A stretch of 64,000 nucleotides of DNA. Origin: Qipengyuania gelatinilytica. GTDB lineage: Bacteria > Pseudomonadota > Alphaproteobacteria > Sphingomonadales > Sphingomonadaceae. Location: positions 2,480,001 through 2,544,000 of the forward strand of contig NZ_CP081294.1 of assembly GCF_019711315.1 (NCBI RefSeq), written 5' to 3'. Shown piece by piece: positions 8,612 to 17,844 of this stretch (positions within the stretch are counted from its first letter, which is position 1; every line of letters starts with the position of its first letter). The translations under genes were made by a program, and so were the position numbers. Below the pieces are notes generated by a model. That model made no database searches and was not told the origin of the DNA. It saw only the letters and a list, made by a program, of their open reading frames with translations.

Positions 8612-10449
8612 TCCTCGCGCTCCGACACGCGGCACACGGCCCAGCCGAACGCAGGGAGGGAGAAGGCGGCGCTTCCGGGCGCGGTCGGCGCGCTGGGGCA
8701 GGAACCGGCCAGCGTTTCGAAGGCACGCGCATCGTAGCCCAAGGTCACATTGGCGCTTTGGGGCTCGTCGCTCGTGTTGAAAACCAGCAGGTACTCGCGC
8801 CCGTCCTCGGGGTCGAAGCGGCTGGCGGCGAAGATACCCGCTTCCTGCCCGTAATGCCGGACCTGCTGCCGCCCGCGGGCAAGGGCCGGGTGGCTGCGGC
8901 GCAGGTGTGCGAATTCGGCGATCAGTTCGTAGAGCGGATGGCCGGTGTCGAAATTTTCTTCCGCCGTCGTAGCATCGGTGCCGATCAGGAGGTTGTCGTT
9001 GTAGCTATCGGTGAGGCTGGGGAACATGTCCTCGCGCGCGGCCTGATCGTTGCCGTCGCCGACGAAGCCCTGTTCGTCGCCGTAATAAATCACCGGCGAA
9101 CCGCGCAGGGTCAGCATCATGGCATGGCCCAGCTTCACCCGGGCGAGCAACTCGTCCTGCGTGATCTCGGGCATGTCCGACTTAACAAGCGTAGAGAAGC
9201 GCCCCATGTCGTGATTGCCGAGGAAGGTGGGCAGGGTAAGCGCGGTATCTTCGCCGCCTTCGTAGAGGACGTCACCTTCGAAAAGCGTGCTCAGGACATG
9301 CGTTCCTTCGCCTCGGCCAAGGACTTCGCGCATGGCTGCGGCAAAGGCGAAATCCAGTACGGCGGGCAATTTGTCGCGGCGGGTGTACTCGGCGAAATAG
9401 CCAGCCGTCGGAATTTCCGAAGCGACTTCGCCGAACATGTGGAAGTTGGGAATACCCGCCTCTTCGGAGCATTTTTCCAGAGCGGGAACGAAGGTTTGCC
9501 AGAAACCTGGATCGACATGGCGAGCGGTATCGATGCGAAAGCCGTCGATGCCGGCGTCCTGCACCCAACCGCAATAGATGTCGATCATGCCCTGCCGCAC
9601 CCTTGGGTGCTCTGTGAACAGATCGTCCAGGCCCACGAAATCGCCCTGCCGGCTGCTTTCGCCCGCAAAAGTCGTATCGCCGCGATTGTGATAATAGATG
9701 GGATCGTTGAGCCACGAAGGCACTTTCACGTCGCGCTCCGCCTCCGGGATGTAAGGCGTGTACGCGTAGGACGGATCGACGAGACGGGAGAAGTTTTCCT
9801 CGCTCGAATCTTCGTGTCCCGAAAAGCCTTCGTTGATCGGCTGGCCATCCAGCCCGCCACGGCGCGAATAAGGGAAGTCGGCCAGGCTGCGATAGGCGTA
9901 TTCGGTTGCATCGCCCTCAGCGTAGCGGATCACGTCGGCGGTGTGGTTTGTGATGATGTCCATATAGACTTTCATCCCGCGCGCATGGGCGGCATCGACG
10001 AACGCCTTGAATTCCTCGCGGCTGCCGAAGTGGCTGTCGGGGCGGGTGAAATCGGTGACCCAATATCCGTGATAGCCTGCGGATTCCTGCCCCGGACCGC
10101 CTTGCACCGGCTTGTTCTGGAAGATCGGTGCAAACCAGATCGCCGTGATGCCAAGGCCTTCGAGATAGTCGAGGCGCTGGGTCAGGCCGGCAAGGTCGCC
10201 GCCGTGGAAGAAGCCCTTGTGGGTCGGATCGAAGCCGTGATCGAGCGGGCCGCCGGTAAATTCGCCGAGGTCGTTCGACGTGTCGCCATTCTCGAAGCGG
10301 TCGGGAAGTACGAAATAGACGATCTCCTCCGAAGGCGCGCGATCGCGGAAGGAGGTCTCGCCAGCAGTCTCTTCGGGCGCGGGCGTTTGCGCGTGGGCGC
10401 AGGCTGCGGTCGCAAGGGCCAGCAGGGGTAGAGCAGTACGGAATTTCAT
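8608..10449 (-). CDS. Alpha-amylase family protein, GH13, exported
   Basis: A 613-residue GH13 enzyme with a signal sequence (residues 1-20, ending AHA before QTP; the TAAC inside it could alternatively act as a weak lipobox). An N-terminal segment YFVLPDRFENGD, typical of periplasmic or extracellular amylases, leads into the barrel. Catalytic regions are DIITNHTAD, GIDGFRIDTARHV (nucleophile), HMFGEVASE (acid/base) and LGNHDMGRF. A C-terminal beta domain follows. It should cut starch or long maltodextrins after uptake through the outer-membrane receptor. The ATG at 10449 overlaps the upstream stop codon by 4 bases. Its exact product specificity cannot be read from the sequence. Confidence 0.93.
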   Translation of the reverse strand: MKFRTALPLLALATAACAHAQTPAPEETAGETSFRDRAPSEEIVYFVLPDRFENGDTSNDLGEFTGGPLDHGFDPTHKGFFHGGDLAGLTQRLDYLEGLGITAIWFAPIFQNKPVQGGPGQESAGYHGYWVTDFTRPDSHFGSREEFKAFVDAAHARGMKVYMDIITNHTADVIRYAEGDATEYAYRSLADFPYSRRGGLDGQPINEGFSGHEDSSEENFSRLVDPSYAYTPYIPEAERDVKVPSWLNDPIYYHNRGDTTFAGESSRQGDFVGLDDLFTEHPRVRQGMIDIYCGWVQDAGIDGFRIDTARHVDPGFWQTFVPALEKCSEEAGIPNFHMFGEVASEIPTAGYFAEYTRRDKLPAVLDFAFAAAMREVLGRGEGTHVLSTLFEGDVLYEGGEDTALTLPTFLGNHDMGRFSTLVKSDMPEITQDELLARVKLGHAMMLTLRGSPVIYYGDEQGFVGDGNDQAAREDMFPSLTDSYNDNLLIGTDATTAEENFDTGHPLYELIAEFAHLRRSHPALARGRQQVRHYGQEAGIFAASRFDPEDGREYLLVFNTSDEPQSANVTLGYDARAFETLAGSCPSAPTAPGSAAFSLPAFGWAVCRVSEREE

Positions 10450-11960
10450 GCGACACTCTCCTTCGCGCGCACCTGCGACACCAGCTTCCCGAGCACTTCG
10501 ACGTGCAGCGGCATGGCGTTCGCGGCGCGAACCATCTGTTCTTCTGTATTGGCGAGCAGGCCGACCAGCTCGTTTTGCGGCAGGGCATCGGCGAGCGGGT
10601 TGTAGCCTTGGGTCTCGACGCCCTGTCCCGCGAGCACCTGGAACCACGCCACTTCGGTGAACAGCTCTTCGTGCTCACGGTGGATGTGTCCGTTCGCGCG
10701 CCATTGCTCCAGCTTGTCGGTCAATGTGCCGGGCAATTCGAGCGCGCGCATGGCGTTCCAGAAAGGCTGTCCCTCACGGCCATTAGCCCAGTAATGCAGC
10801 ACAAGGAAATCGCGGATACGCGTCCACTCGAAGTCTGCTTGCGCGTTGAAATGGTCGACCAGCGCAGGGGCGGGGCGGCCTTCGCTCAGCAGGTTCAGCA
10901 GCCGCGCGAGCGCGCTCTGTACGAGATGGATGCTGGTCGATTCCAGCGGCTCCATGAAGCCTGCGGCAAGGCCCAGTGCGAGGCAGTTGCCGACCCATTG
11001 GCGGCGGCGCTTGCCGGTGGTGAAGGTGAGGACGCGCGGGCTTCCATCAGCATCACCATCGAGATTGGCGAGCAGCGTAATGGTTGCTTCGTCCTCGGAC
11101 AGATGCGCGCTGGAAAAAACGTAGCCATTGCCGATCCGGTGCTGGAGCGGGATGCGCCACTGCCAGCCAGCCTCGCGGGCGATCGAACGGGTATAGGGCG
11201 TGAAATCGCCGCCGCCGCTGCAGGGCACGGCAACCGCGCGGTCACAGGGCAGGACATCCGACCAGTCTTCGAATCCCGCTTCCATCGCGCCTTCGATCAG
11301 CAGGGCACGGAAACCGGTGCAATCGATGAAGAAATCGGCTTCGATGCGGCGCTCGCCGTCGAGTGCCAATGCGGCAATGTCACCACTCTCGGAATCGCGC
11401 TCGACGCTTTGGATCAGGCCCTCGGTCCGGGTAACGCCGCGTCCCTCGGCCATGCGGCGCAGATAGGCCGCATAGAGACCCGCATCGAAGTGATAGGCAT
11501 AGGGAAGTTCTGGGCCGCCCGGTCCGGGCATGCGCAGGGCGCGGGCCGCGATCTCGTTGAGCGAATAATGATCGAGCGTTCGTGCGTGGCCGAGCTTCTT
11601 TGCTCTGAGCCAGTGCTGGTGGAAGGGCAGCACTCCTGCAGCGCGGCCGACCTGGCCGAAGGCATGCATGTATGTATGTCCGTCACCCATCCAGCCATCG
11701 AAGGCGATGCCCAGCTTGAAGCTGCCCTTGGTCTCGCGGAGGAACTCGCCCTCGTCGATGCCAAGCGCCTGGTTGAAATGGCGGATCTGGGGGATGGTCG
11801 CTTCACCGACACCCACGGTGCCGATGGTTTCGCTCTCGACCAGTTCGATTTCGAAATGAGCCGGAGCAAAGCGTGCGAGCAGGGCGGCTGCCATCCATCC
11901 TGCGGTTCCACCGCCTGCAATGGCTATTCGGAAGGGTTTCTGCTCGCTCACAATGGTCAC
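10446..11960 (-). CDS. Tryptophan halogenase-family flavoprotein (copy 1, proximal)
   Basis: A 504-residue relative of the distal flavoprotein of the same operon, with the FAD loop GGGTAG (residues 16-21), the PrnA-type lysine in GSFKLGIAF (residue 82), the WQWRIP motif (266-271) and the conserved glutamate in FMEPLEST (337). All residues normally tied to halogenase chemistry are therefore kept in both copies. It opens the tightly overlapping five-gene run downstream of the TonB-dependent receptor. The start given is the GTG at 11960; a GTG three codons later has a slightly better spaced GGTGAGG and is an alternative. The substrate is unknown, and the link to starch use comes only from context. 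Confidence 0.87.
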   Translation of the reverse strand: MTIVSEQKPFRIAIAGGGTAGWMAAALLARFAPAHFEIELVESETIGTVGVGEATIPQIRHFNQALGIDEGEFLRETKGSFKLGIAFDGWMGDGHTYMHAFGQVGRAAGVLPFHQHWLRAKKLGHARTLDHYSLNEIAARALRMPGPGGPELPYAYHFDAGLYAAYLRRMAEGRGVTRTEGLIQSVERDSESGDIAALALDGERRIEADFFIDCTGFRALLIEGAMEAGFEDWSDVLPCDRAVAVPCSGGGDFTPYTRSIAREAGWQWRIPLQHRIGNGYVFSSAHLSEDEATITLLANLDGDADGSPRVLTFTTGKRRRQWVGNCLALGLAAGFMEPLESTSIHLVQSALARLLNLLSEGRPAPALVDHFNAQADFEWTRIRDFLVLHYWANGREGQPFWNAMRALELPGTLTDKLEQWRANGHIHREHEELFTEVAWFQVLAGQGVETQGYNPLADALPQNELVGLLANTEEQMVRAANAMPLHVEVLGKLVSQVRAKESVA

Positions 11961-12014
11961 CTCACCGCGTCAGGAGCGGTCCGGTTTAGCTGCAAGTTCA
12001 GGGGTTCCAAGGGT

Positions 12015-12042
12015 GGCCGGGCGATCTCGCGAACGCCCGGCC
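12015..12042 (-). terminator. GC-rich hairpin after the receptor gene
   Basis: GGCCGGGCG (12015-12023) and CGCCCGGCC (12034-12042) form a perfect 9-bp stem with a 10-base loop, starting 10 bases after the receptor stop. There is no U-tract. It may be a partial terminator or an mRNA-stabilising hairpin that separates a strongly expressed receptor from the downstream enzyme genes. Confidence 0.5.
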
Positions 12043-12051
12043 GGGAGGAAC

Positions 12052-14835
12052 TTAGAACTTGTAGGTGAAGCCTGCGAGGAAGCGACGACCGTATTCCTGG
12101 TAGTCGATGACCGCGCGCGGTTCGGGAACGTTGAACTGCGATACGAACGGCGCGTTCGTGAGGTTCTGTCCCTGCACATAGACCGACAGGCCTTCGAGTG
12201 CGCTGCCCGGCTGGAATTCATAGCCGATCTGCGCATCGACGATGGTCTCGTCACGGGCAAGGCGACGGGTGGGCGAACCACCGAAGCCGGTGAAGTCGGC
12301 AAGGAATTCCGAACGATAGCGGACACTACCACGGGCGCTGAAGCCGTTCAGGTCGTAGTAGAGCGTGCCGTTGGCAACCCACTTCGAATAGCCCGGGATC
12401 TGGTCGATATCGCCATTGGCGTTCTCGATCTTGGTCTTGGTGTAGCCGACACCGCCGGTCACACCGAAGCCGTCCAGCGCTTCGGTGAAAGCGTCGAAGG
12501 GGATCGTTGCCGAAAGCTCGGCGCCGTAGAAGTCGCCGCCGCCGGTATTCACTTCGGAATCGAGGAAGCCGATCGTCGTGGCGGGCGTCTGGCCAGCCGG
12601 AACCGGGAAGGCAGCATAGTCGAAGACGACGCGCGATCCGTCGATGTAGCTCACGAGATCCTTGTAGAAGACCTGCGCTGCCACGACACCTGCACCGCCG
12701 GCGAAGTACTTCTCGATGTTGAAGTCGACTGCATTCGCACGATACGGACGCAGGAGCGGGTTACCGCCGCCGCCGCTGATGAAGGGCACAAGCCCGGTCG
12801 GGCTGTCAGCCTGGTTGTTATTGATGCCGTAGCTGATCGCAACGCGAAGATCGTCCAGCTGCGGGCGCTGGATCTGGCGGCTGGCAGCCAGACGGAACAC
12901 CCAGCCGCTGTCCAGACGGAGCGAGAGGTTGGCGCTTGGGAGGACGTCCCAGTAATTGTCGCCCAGCGACAGGTCGACGCGGTCCTGGTTTCCGTCACCG
13001 TCGACATCGGTGAAAGCAACCCCGGTCGAATTCTGCTCGGTGTTGATGGCCTGCACGCCGAAGTTGCCGGTGATTTCGCCACCGCCGATATCCTGCTGGA
13101 TGTCGAACTGGAGGTAGGCGGTCATCAGCTTTTCGGTGATGCCATAAGCCTTGGCCGGGATGTCGTTCGAGGTGTTGGGATCGAGCACCAGCGTACCGTC
13201 GGCGATCAACTCACGCACGTCGTAGCTGACGATCGGGCCGAGGCCGAGATAGCCGAGGTCGGTCGAACGAAGCAGGGCTCCCGAAGGAATTGCGACTTCG
13301 GTCGCGCCGCCAGCGGGCGAAACGAAAAACTCGTCCGGCGTAAGGCTCTTGGAGCGGTCGGTGTAGGCGAGGCCGAAATTGACGCCGGAGATGAAGCTGT
13401 CGATCTCCTTGCCGACGCCGAGGCGATACTGGAACAGCTCGTCTTCGATGATGCGGTTGTTGTAGTAACCGGCCTGAACACGGCTACCACCCCATCCGAG
13501 CGGGTCGGTCAGGACGATCAGGTCCGGGTCGGAATAATCGAGCGTCGGGCTGAAGCTGGTGCCCTGCGTGTTCGAGATGAAGCCGATGGTATCGGTTGCG
13601 CCGACACCGGCGCCGTAACCGGTGCCCGAATAGCTTTCGATGCTCAGTTCTTCACGATCGGTACGCGAGTATCCGAAGTCGAGGAAAGCGCTCCAGCCAT
13701 CATCGCCCTGGTAATCGAGGTTGAGGCCGCCCGAATAGAGGTCTGCCTGGCGCTGGAACACGTCGTTGCGTACGACGCCTTCGACGTTCTCGAAGGTGCC
13801 GGCTTCGGCGAAGCCACCGAACGGGCCATCGACGACCGTTGCAGTCGAAGGATCGAAGGTCGTGCCGAATGCGCCAAAGCCGAGCGGAAGCTCGATGCCG
13901 CGCTTGGACTGGTCATCGTCGAAGTTCGAATAGAAGCCGTCGAGCGTGACCATCAGGTTGGGATTGGCTTCCCACTGGAACGTGCCGTTCACACCGAAGC
14001 GCTTGAGCTGGGTCGAGGTGACGAAGCTCTTGTTGCCGCCGATGACGATGGGGCTGCCAGGTTCACCATTGCCCGCATAGCCCCAGGCATTGAATTCCTG
14101 CAGCTGGTAGGGCTCGTCCGTATAGGCAGCCGAAAGCGCGAGGCCGACAGTGTCATCGGCGAACTGGTCCACGAAGGTCGCGTTGACGCGATAGCCGAAT
14201 TCCTTCGAACCGGCGTTCAGCGCACCAAGGTCGGCGTAGCTACCCTTGGCGCCGATCGCGAGAATGCTTTCGCTTGCTTCGAGCGGACGGATCGTACGCA
14301 CGTCGATCGTACCGACGAGGCCCTGCCCGACCAGGCTGGCCGTCGGGCTCTTGTAGACGACGACCTGGTTCACGACTTCCGACGGATACTGGTCGAATTC
14401 GACAGCGCGGTTGTCGCCGGTCGAGGTCTGTTCGCGGCCGTTGAGCAGCGTCTGCGAGAAATCGGGGCCAAGGCCGCGGATGGCGATGACATTGGCGCGA
14501 CCGTTGAGGCGCTGCGACGTCACACCGGGCAGGCGGGCAATCGATTCACCGATCGAATCGTCGGGCAGCTTGCCGATGTCTTCAGCGGTGACCGATTCAA
14601 GGATCTGGTCGCTGCCGCGCTTTTCGGCGACTGCGGTTGCCAGCGATTCACGGAAACCGCTGACCACGATAACCGAGTTGTCCTCTTCCTCTTCGGCCAC
14701 GGGCTGGCCTTCTTCGAGTATGTCCGGAGTCGCGGGCTGGGTGGTCTGCGCCGAAGCCACAGTCGGAAGGCCGCCAGCCAATGCCAGGGCCACGGCCGAC
14801 GCACTTACGCCGGTAAGATGCTTGCGGAATGCCAT
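12052..14835 (-). CDS. TonB-dependent receptor, probable maltodextrin uptake
   Basis: A 927-residue outer-membrane beta-barrel receptor. It has a signal peptide (residues 1-30, ending ASAQ), an acidic linker, a TonB-box-like stretch DNSVIVVSG (52-60), a plug domain (ESVTAEDIGKLPDDSIGE, then RGLGPDFSQTLLNGR) and a C-terminal 22-strand barrel ending in the aromatic residue expected for Bam recognition (GFTYKF). It would carry maltodextrins across the outer membrane using TonB energy; no SusD-like partner is encoded nearby, as expected outside Bacteroidetes. The ATG at 14835 has GGAGAGG upstream. Control by the divergent LacI-family repressor is inferred from the shared operator candidate at 14978-14987. 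Confidence 0.95.
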   Translation of the reverse strand: MAFRKHLTGVSASAVALALAGGLPTVASAQTTQPATPDILEEGQPVAEEEEDNSVIVVSGFRESLATAVAEKRGSDQILESVTAEDIGKLPDDSIGESIARLPGVTSQRLNGRANVIAIRGLGPDFSQTLLNGREQTSTGDNRAVEFDQYPSEVVNQVVVYKSPTASLVGQGLVGTIDVRTIRPLEASESILAIGAKGSYADLGALNAGSKEFGYRVNATFVDQFADDTVGLALSAAYTDEPYQLQEFNAWGYAGNGEPGSPIVIGGNKSFVTSTQLKRFGVNGTFQWEANPNLMVTLDGFYSNFDDDQSKRGIELPLGFGAFGTTFDPSTATVVDGPFGGFAEAGTFENVEGVVRNDVFQRQADLYSGGLNLDYQGDDGWSAFLDFGYSRTDREELSIESYSGTGYGAGVGATDTIGFISNTQGTSFSPTLDYSDPDLIVLTDPLGWGGSRVQAGYYNNRIIEDELFQYRLGVGKEIDSFISGVNFGLAYTDRSKSLTPDEFFVSPAGGATEVAIPSGALLRSTDLGYLGLGPIVSYDVRELIADGTLVLDPNTSNDIPAKAYGITEKLMTAYLQFDIQQDIGGGEITGNFGVQAINTEQNSTGVAFTDVDGDGNQDRVDLSLGDNYWDVLPSANLSLRLDSGWVFRLAASRQIQRPQLDDLRVAISYGINNNQADSPTGLVPFISGGGGNPLLRPYRANAVDFNIEKYFAGGAGVVAAQVFYKDLVSYIDGSRVVFDYAAFPVPAGQTPATTIGFLDSEVNTGGGDFYGAELSATIPFDAFTEALDGFGVTGGVGYTKTKIENANGDIDQIPGYSKWVANGTLYYDLNGFSARGSVRYRSEFLADFTGFGGSPTRRLARDETIVDAQIGYEFQPGSALEGLSVYVQGQNLTNAPFVSQFNVPEPRAVIDYQEYGRRFLAGFTYKF

Positions 14836-14977
14836 TATGTAATCCTCTCCCCAAAGGCCCCAATTTCGCCGTGTAGCGGCAGTCCCGGGCCGGAAAATCC
14901 TCTTGCGAGTCCGGACTTGTCGCCGGGTGCTCTGCGCCTTCAAGTATGTCTTGGGATTGTCATACGCATAGACGGCA

Positions 14978-14987
14978 TACGTATACG
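14978..14987 (-). promoter_or_regulatory. Operator candidate ahead of the receptor gene
   Basis: Read in the direction of the receptor, the sequence is CGTATACGTA, identical in sequence and orientation to the element ahead of the MFS transporter at 16219-16228. It contains the perfect 8-bp palindrome CGTATACG (14980-14987) and a TACGTA with the central CG typical of LacI-family sites. The regulator gene lies between the two copies. Confidence 0.7.
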
Positions 14988-15027
14988 CAAGCTGCGTGGC
15001 GGAGCGGCTTGGTGCACAAAAACAACA

Positions 15028-15039
15028 GTGAACGTTCAC
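15028..15039. promoter_or_regulatory. Perfect 12-bp palindrome GTGAACGTTCAC
   Basis: An exact dyad with a central AACGTT, the classic core of LacI/PurR-family operators. It lies 135 bases upstream of the LacI-family gene. It differs from the CGTATACGTA pair, so it may be an autoregulatory site or belong to another regulator. Confidence 0.5.
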
Positions 15040-15173
15040 AATTTGAAATTCCTGCGAAGCGCGCGGTTTTGTGCCTTTCAGCGGGGAATAACGCGCTGAA
15101 TATTTGCGCCATTGCCAAACCCTTTCTAGGGTCGGACCGGCAGCGCGGAAGAGGCGTTGCCTGGGGAGGAAGC

Positions 15174-16211
15174 ATGGGACGCAAGCCGACCGGTCGGCCC
15201 ACGAGTTTCGACATCGCCTATGCTGCGGGCGTTTCGCAGCCCACGGTGAGCCGTGCGCTGCGCGGCGACCGGTCTGTCAGCGAAAAAACGCGTGAAAAGA
15301 TCAAGCAAATCGCGCGCGATCTCAATTACACCGTCGACAAGAACGCATCCTCCCTGCGCTCGCAGCGCTCGAACACGATCGCACTGCTTTTCTTCGAGGA
15401 TCCGACTCCCGACGAGAGCATGATCAACCCCTTCTTCCTCGCGATGCTGGGTTCAATAACCAAGGCTACGGCGGACGAAGGGCTCGACCTGCTCATTTCC
15501 TTCCAGCGGATGGAAGACGATTGGCACGTGAGATACCAGGACAGCCACCGCGCCGACGGCCTGATCCTGCTGGGCTATGGCGACTACACGCAATATCGCG
15601 AGCGGATGGACCAGCTTTCGCGGCAGGGCACCCATGTCGCGCGCTGGGGATCGGTATCGAGCGACAGCAGCGGGGTGACGGTCGGCACCGACAATGTGCA
15701 GGCTGGGCGGCTCGCCGGCGAGCATCTTGTCGAGCAGGGGCGTCGCAAGATCGCCTTTCTCGGCCATGCCGACGAACATTATCCCGAGTTCAACGGGCGC
15801 TATCGCGGCATGGTGTCGGCTCTTGCCGACGCCGGGATCGAGGCGGACGAAGGGCTCCAGTTCGATGCCCTGACAACCGAGGAAGAGGGTTTTTCCGCCG
15901 CACGCTCACTGCTCGAGAGCGGGAAGGAATTCGACGCGATCTTCGCTGCCAGCGACCTGATCGCGATCGGCGCCATGCGCGCGCTTGCCGAAGCGGGTCG
16001 CAGCGTGCCGGAAGATGTCGCCATCGTTGGCTTTGACGATATTCCCGCAGCCAGCATGACCACGCCTCCGCTCACCACCGTCATGCAGGATATCAAGCGG
16101 GCAGGGCAGGTGCTGGTCGAGGCGCTGCTGGCCCAGATCGAGGGTCGCGACCTGCCGCCCCGCAAGCTGCCCGGCAAGCTGATCGTTCGCGGAAGCAGCG
16201 TCACCCCGTAA
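15174..16211 (+). CDS. LacI-family transcriptional regulator, probable maltodextrin repressor
   Basis: A 345-residue regulator. The N-terminal helix-turn-helix spans about residues 10-31 ([20 protein letters not shown]), followed by the hinge helix region [15 protein letters not shown] and a periplasmic-binding-protein-like effector domain with the usual [17 protein letters not shown] and [17 protein letters not shown] segments. ATG 15174 has GGGGAGGA 4 bases upstream; the frame is open further upstream but without a plausible start signal. It sits between the receptor/GH arm and the transporter/amylase arm of the locus and should repress both until an alpha-glucan-derived ligand binds. The ligand is inferred from the neighbours. 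Confidence 0.94.
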   Translation: MGRKPTGRPTSFDIAYAAGVSQPTVSRALRGDRSVSEKTREKIKQIARDLNYTVDKNASSLRSQRSNTIALLFFEDPTPDESMINPFFLAMLGSITKATADEGLDLLISFQRMEDDWHVRYQDSHRADGLILLGYGDYTQYRERMDQLSRQGTHVARWGSVSSDSSGVTVGTDNVQAGRLAGEHLVEQGRRKIAFLGHADEHYPEFNGRYRGMVSALADAGIEADEGLQFDALTTEEEGFSAARSLLESGKEFDAIFAASDLIAIGAMRALAEAGRSVPEDVAIVGFDDIPAASMTTPPLTTVMQDIKRAGQVLVEALLAQIEGRDLPPRKLPGKLIVRGSSVTP

Positions 16212-16218
16212 GCGTATT

Positions 16219-16228
16219 CGTATACGTA
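16219..16228 (+). promoter_or_regulatory. Operator candidate ahead of the MFS transporter
   Basis: CGTATACGTA, identical to the receptor-side copy in sequence and orientation relative to the controlled gene. It lies 84 bases before the transporter start and 8 bases after the LacI stop codon. Confidence 0.7.
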
Positions 16229-16311
16229 GTGGCCTCGCAGGCCCCTTCGTGCCAGCTTCGCCAGATTGAGGGACCGGGCATGAAGACCCGGCCGGGACGA
16301 GGATAAGCACT

Positions 16312-17844
16312 ATGGACGCGACTTTGCGCGAGAAGCCCCGCCAGGGTTGGGCCGGACTGTGGAACATCAGTTTCGGCTTTTTCGGCATCCAGATCGGCTT
16401 TGCGCTGCAGAACGCCAATATGAGCCGCGTTTTCCAGACGCTGGGCGCGAGCATGGACGACTTGCCCGCCTTGTGGGTCGCCGCACCGCTCACCGGGCTC
16501 ATCGTCCAGCCGATTATCGGCCACCTGTCGGACAAGACGTGGAACAGGCTCGGTCGCCGGCGCCCGTACTTCCTGACCGGCGCAATATTCGCTGCCCTGG
16601 CGCTGTTCGTAATGCCGCTTAGTCCTGCATTCGGCGCGCCGCTGCTCTTCGCGGCAGCCATGCTCTGGGTGCTCGATGCCTCGCTGAACGTTTCGATGGA
16701 GCCATTCCGCGCCTTTGTTGGCGATATGCTCCGGACCGACCAGCACAGCGCTGGATATGCCGTGCAGACTGCCTTTATCGGTGCGGGCGCGGTCGTGGGA
16801 TCGATCTTCCCTTATTTCCTCGAGCAGATGGGCGTCGCGAATGTCGCTGTGGATGGCGGTATTCCCGATACGGTCAAATACAGCTTCTGGTTCGGCGCCT
16901 TCGCGCTGTTTGCGGCGGTCATGTGGACCATCGTGACCACCAAGGAGTTCTCGCCTGAAGAAATGGCCGCATTCGGCGAGCAGGCTGAGACCGACACGGG
17001 CCAGCCGATCCGTGCGCTTGCGGCCAAGACCTATATTTCCAGTGCCGTCTGGATGGCTGCCGGTCTCGTGGTCGTACTGCTTGTGCAGTCCCTCGACCTT
17101 CAGAAGGAAATGCTGCTGCTCGGCGCGCTGCTCGCTGTCTATGGCCTGCTCAGCGCTATCGCGATCTCGATGGCGAAGAAGGGGCAGGCGGCCAACATGC
17201 TTTCCAGCATCGTCGGTGATTTCGCTGGCATGCCCGACGTCATGAAGCGCCTCGCACTGGTTCAGTTCTTCAGCTGGTCCGCACTCTTCATCATGTGGAT
17301 CAACACTACGCCGGTAGTCACCCAATATGTCTTCGGCAGCAGCGATACCGCGAGCGCCGCCTATAACGAGGGCGCAAACTGGGTGAACGTGCTCTTCACC
17401 GTCTACAACGGCGTGGCCGCTATCGCCGCGCTGGCCCTCCTGCCGGTGCTTAGCCGCAAGGTCGGGCAGGTGATGACTCACTCGATCTGCCTGACGCTGG
17501 GTGCGCTCGGCTTCCTGATGTTCTTCTTCGTGCGCGATGCAAACACGTTGCTCTTGGCAGAGGTCGGCATCGGCATAGCCTGGGCCAGCATCCTTGCCAT
17601 GCCCTACGCGATCCTCGCCTCGAACTTGCCGCAGGCGAAGCTCGGCATCTACATGGGCCTGTTCAATGTTTTCATCGTCGTCCCGCAGCTGCTGGTGGCG
17701 ACGGTGATGGGGCAGATCATGCTCTGGTTGTTCCCGGGCGAGCCCATCTGGACGATGCTGTTCGCCGCAGCCGCATGGTTGATCGCCGCGCTTTCCATGC
17801 TGCGCGTGAAGGCAGCCATTCCGCATGAGAATACCCATGCATAA
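16312..17844 (+). CDS. MFS sugar transporter, probable maltose/maltodextrin permease
   Basis: A 510-residue inner-membrane carrier with 12 predicted hydrophobic segments. It belongs to the SLC45/GPH-like major facilitator branch found in maltose loci of Caulobacter-type bacteria. Markers are NISFGFFGIQIGFALQNAN in the first helix, the loop GHLSDKTWNRLGRRRPYF between helices 2 and 3 (the MFS D-x2-R-x-GRR signature), and DASLNVSMEPFRAFVGDML. Sugar imported here would feed the cytoplasmic GH13 alpha-glucosidase. The gene overlaps the following amylase start by 20 bases. The position behind a copy of the operator suggests its own regulated promoter, though readthrough from the repressor gene is possible. 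Confidence 0.9.
   Translation: MDATLREKPRQGWAGLWNISFGFFGIQIGFALQNANMSRVFQTLGASMDDLPALWVAAPLTGLIVQPIIGHLSDKTWNRLGRRRPYFLTGAIFAALALFVMPLSPAFGAPLLFAAAMLWVLDASLNVSMEPFRAFVGDMLRTDQHSAGYAVQTAFIGAGAVVGSIFPYFLEQMGVANVAVDGGIPDTVKYSFWFGAFALFAAVMWTIVTTKEFSPEEMAAFGEQAETDTGQPIRALAAKTYISSAVWMAAGLVVVLLVQSLDLQKEMLLLGALLAVYGLLSAIAISMAKKGQAANMLSSIVGDFAGMPDVMKRLALVQFFSWSALFIMWINTTPVVTQYVFGSSDTASAAYNEGANWVNVLFTVYNGVAAIAALALLPVLSRKVGQVMTHSICLTLGALGFLMFFFVRDANTLLLAEVGIGIAWASILAMPYAILASNLPQAKLGIYMGLFNVFIVVPQLLVATVMGQIMLWLFPGEPIWTMLFAAAAWLIAALSMLRVKAAIPHENTHA

Larger units (their letters stand above)
14836..15173. other. Divergent control region between receptor and LacI genes
   Basis: This 338-base region holds no convincing gene. 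It contains two operator candidates (14978-14987 and the palindrome at 15028-15039), a further loose inverted repeat GTC/GAC at 14959-14973, and the LacI ribosome binding site GGGGAGGA at 15163-15170. The roughly 130 bases between the first operator and the receptor start suggest a long 5' leader on the receptor mRNA. Confidence 0.7.

Noticed and set aside
3487..11960. A halogenated natural-product cluster
   Set aside because: The two halogenase-type genes are interleaved with starch-degrading enzymes and have no NRPS, PKS, RiPP precursor or tryptophan-modifying gene near them.
11920..15099. A very long open frame (over 1000 codons) on the plus strand across the receptor gene
   Set aside because: It is antisense to a clear TonB-dependent receptor with signal peptide and conserved plug; GC-rich codon bias on one strand leaves the other strand open. 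No start signal or family motif.
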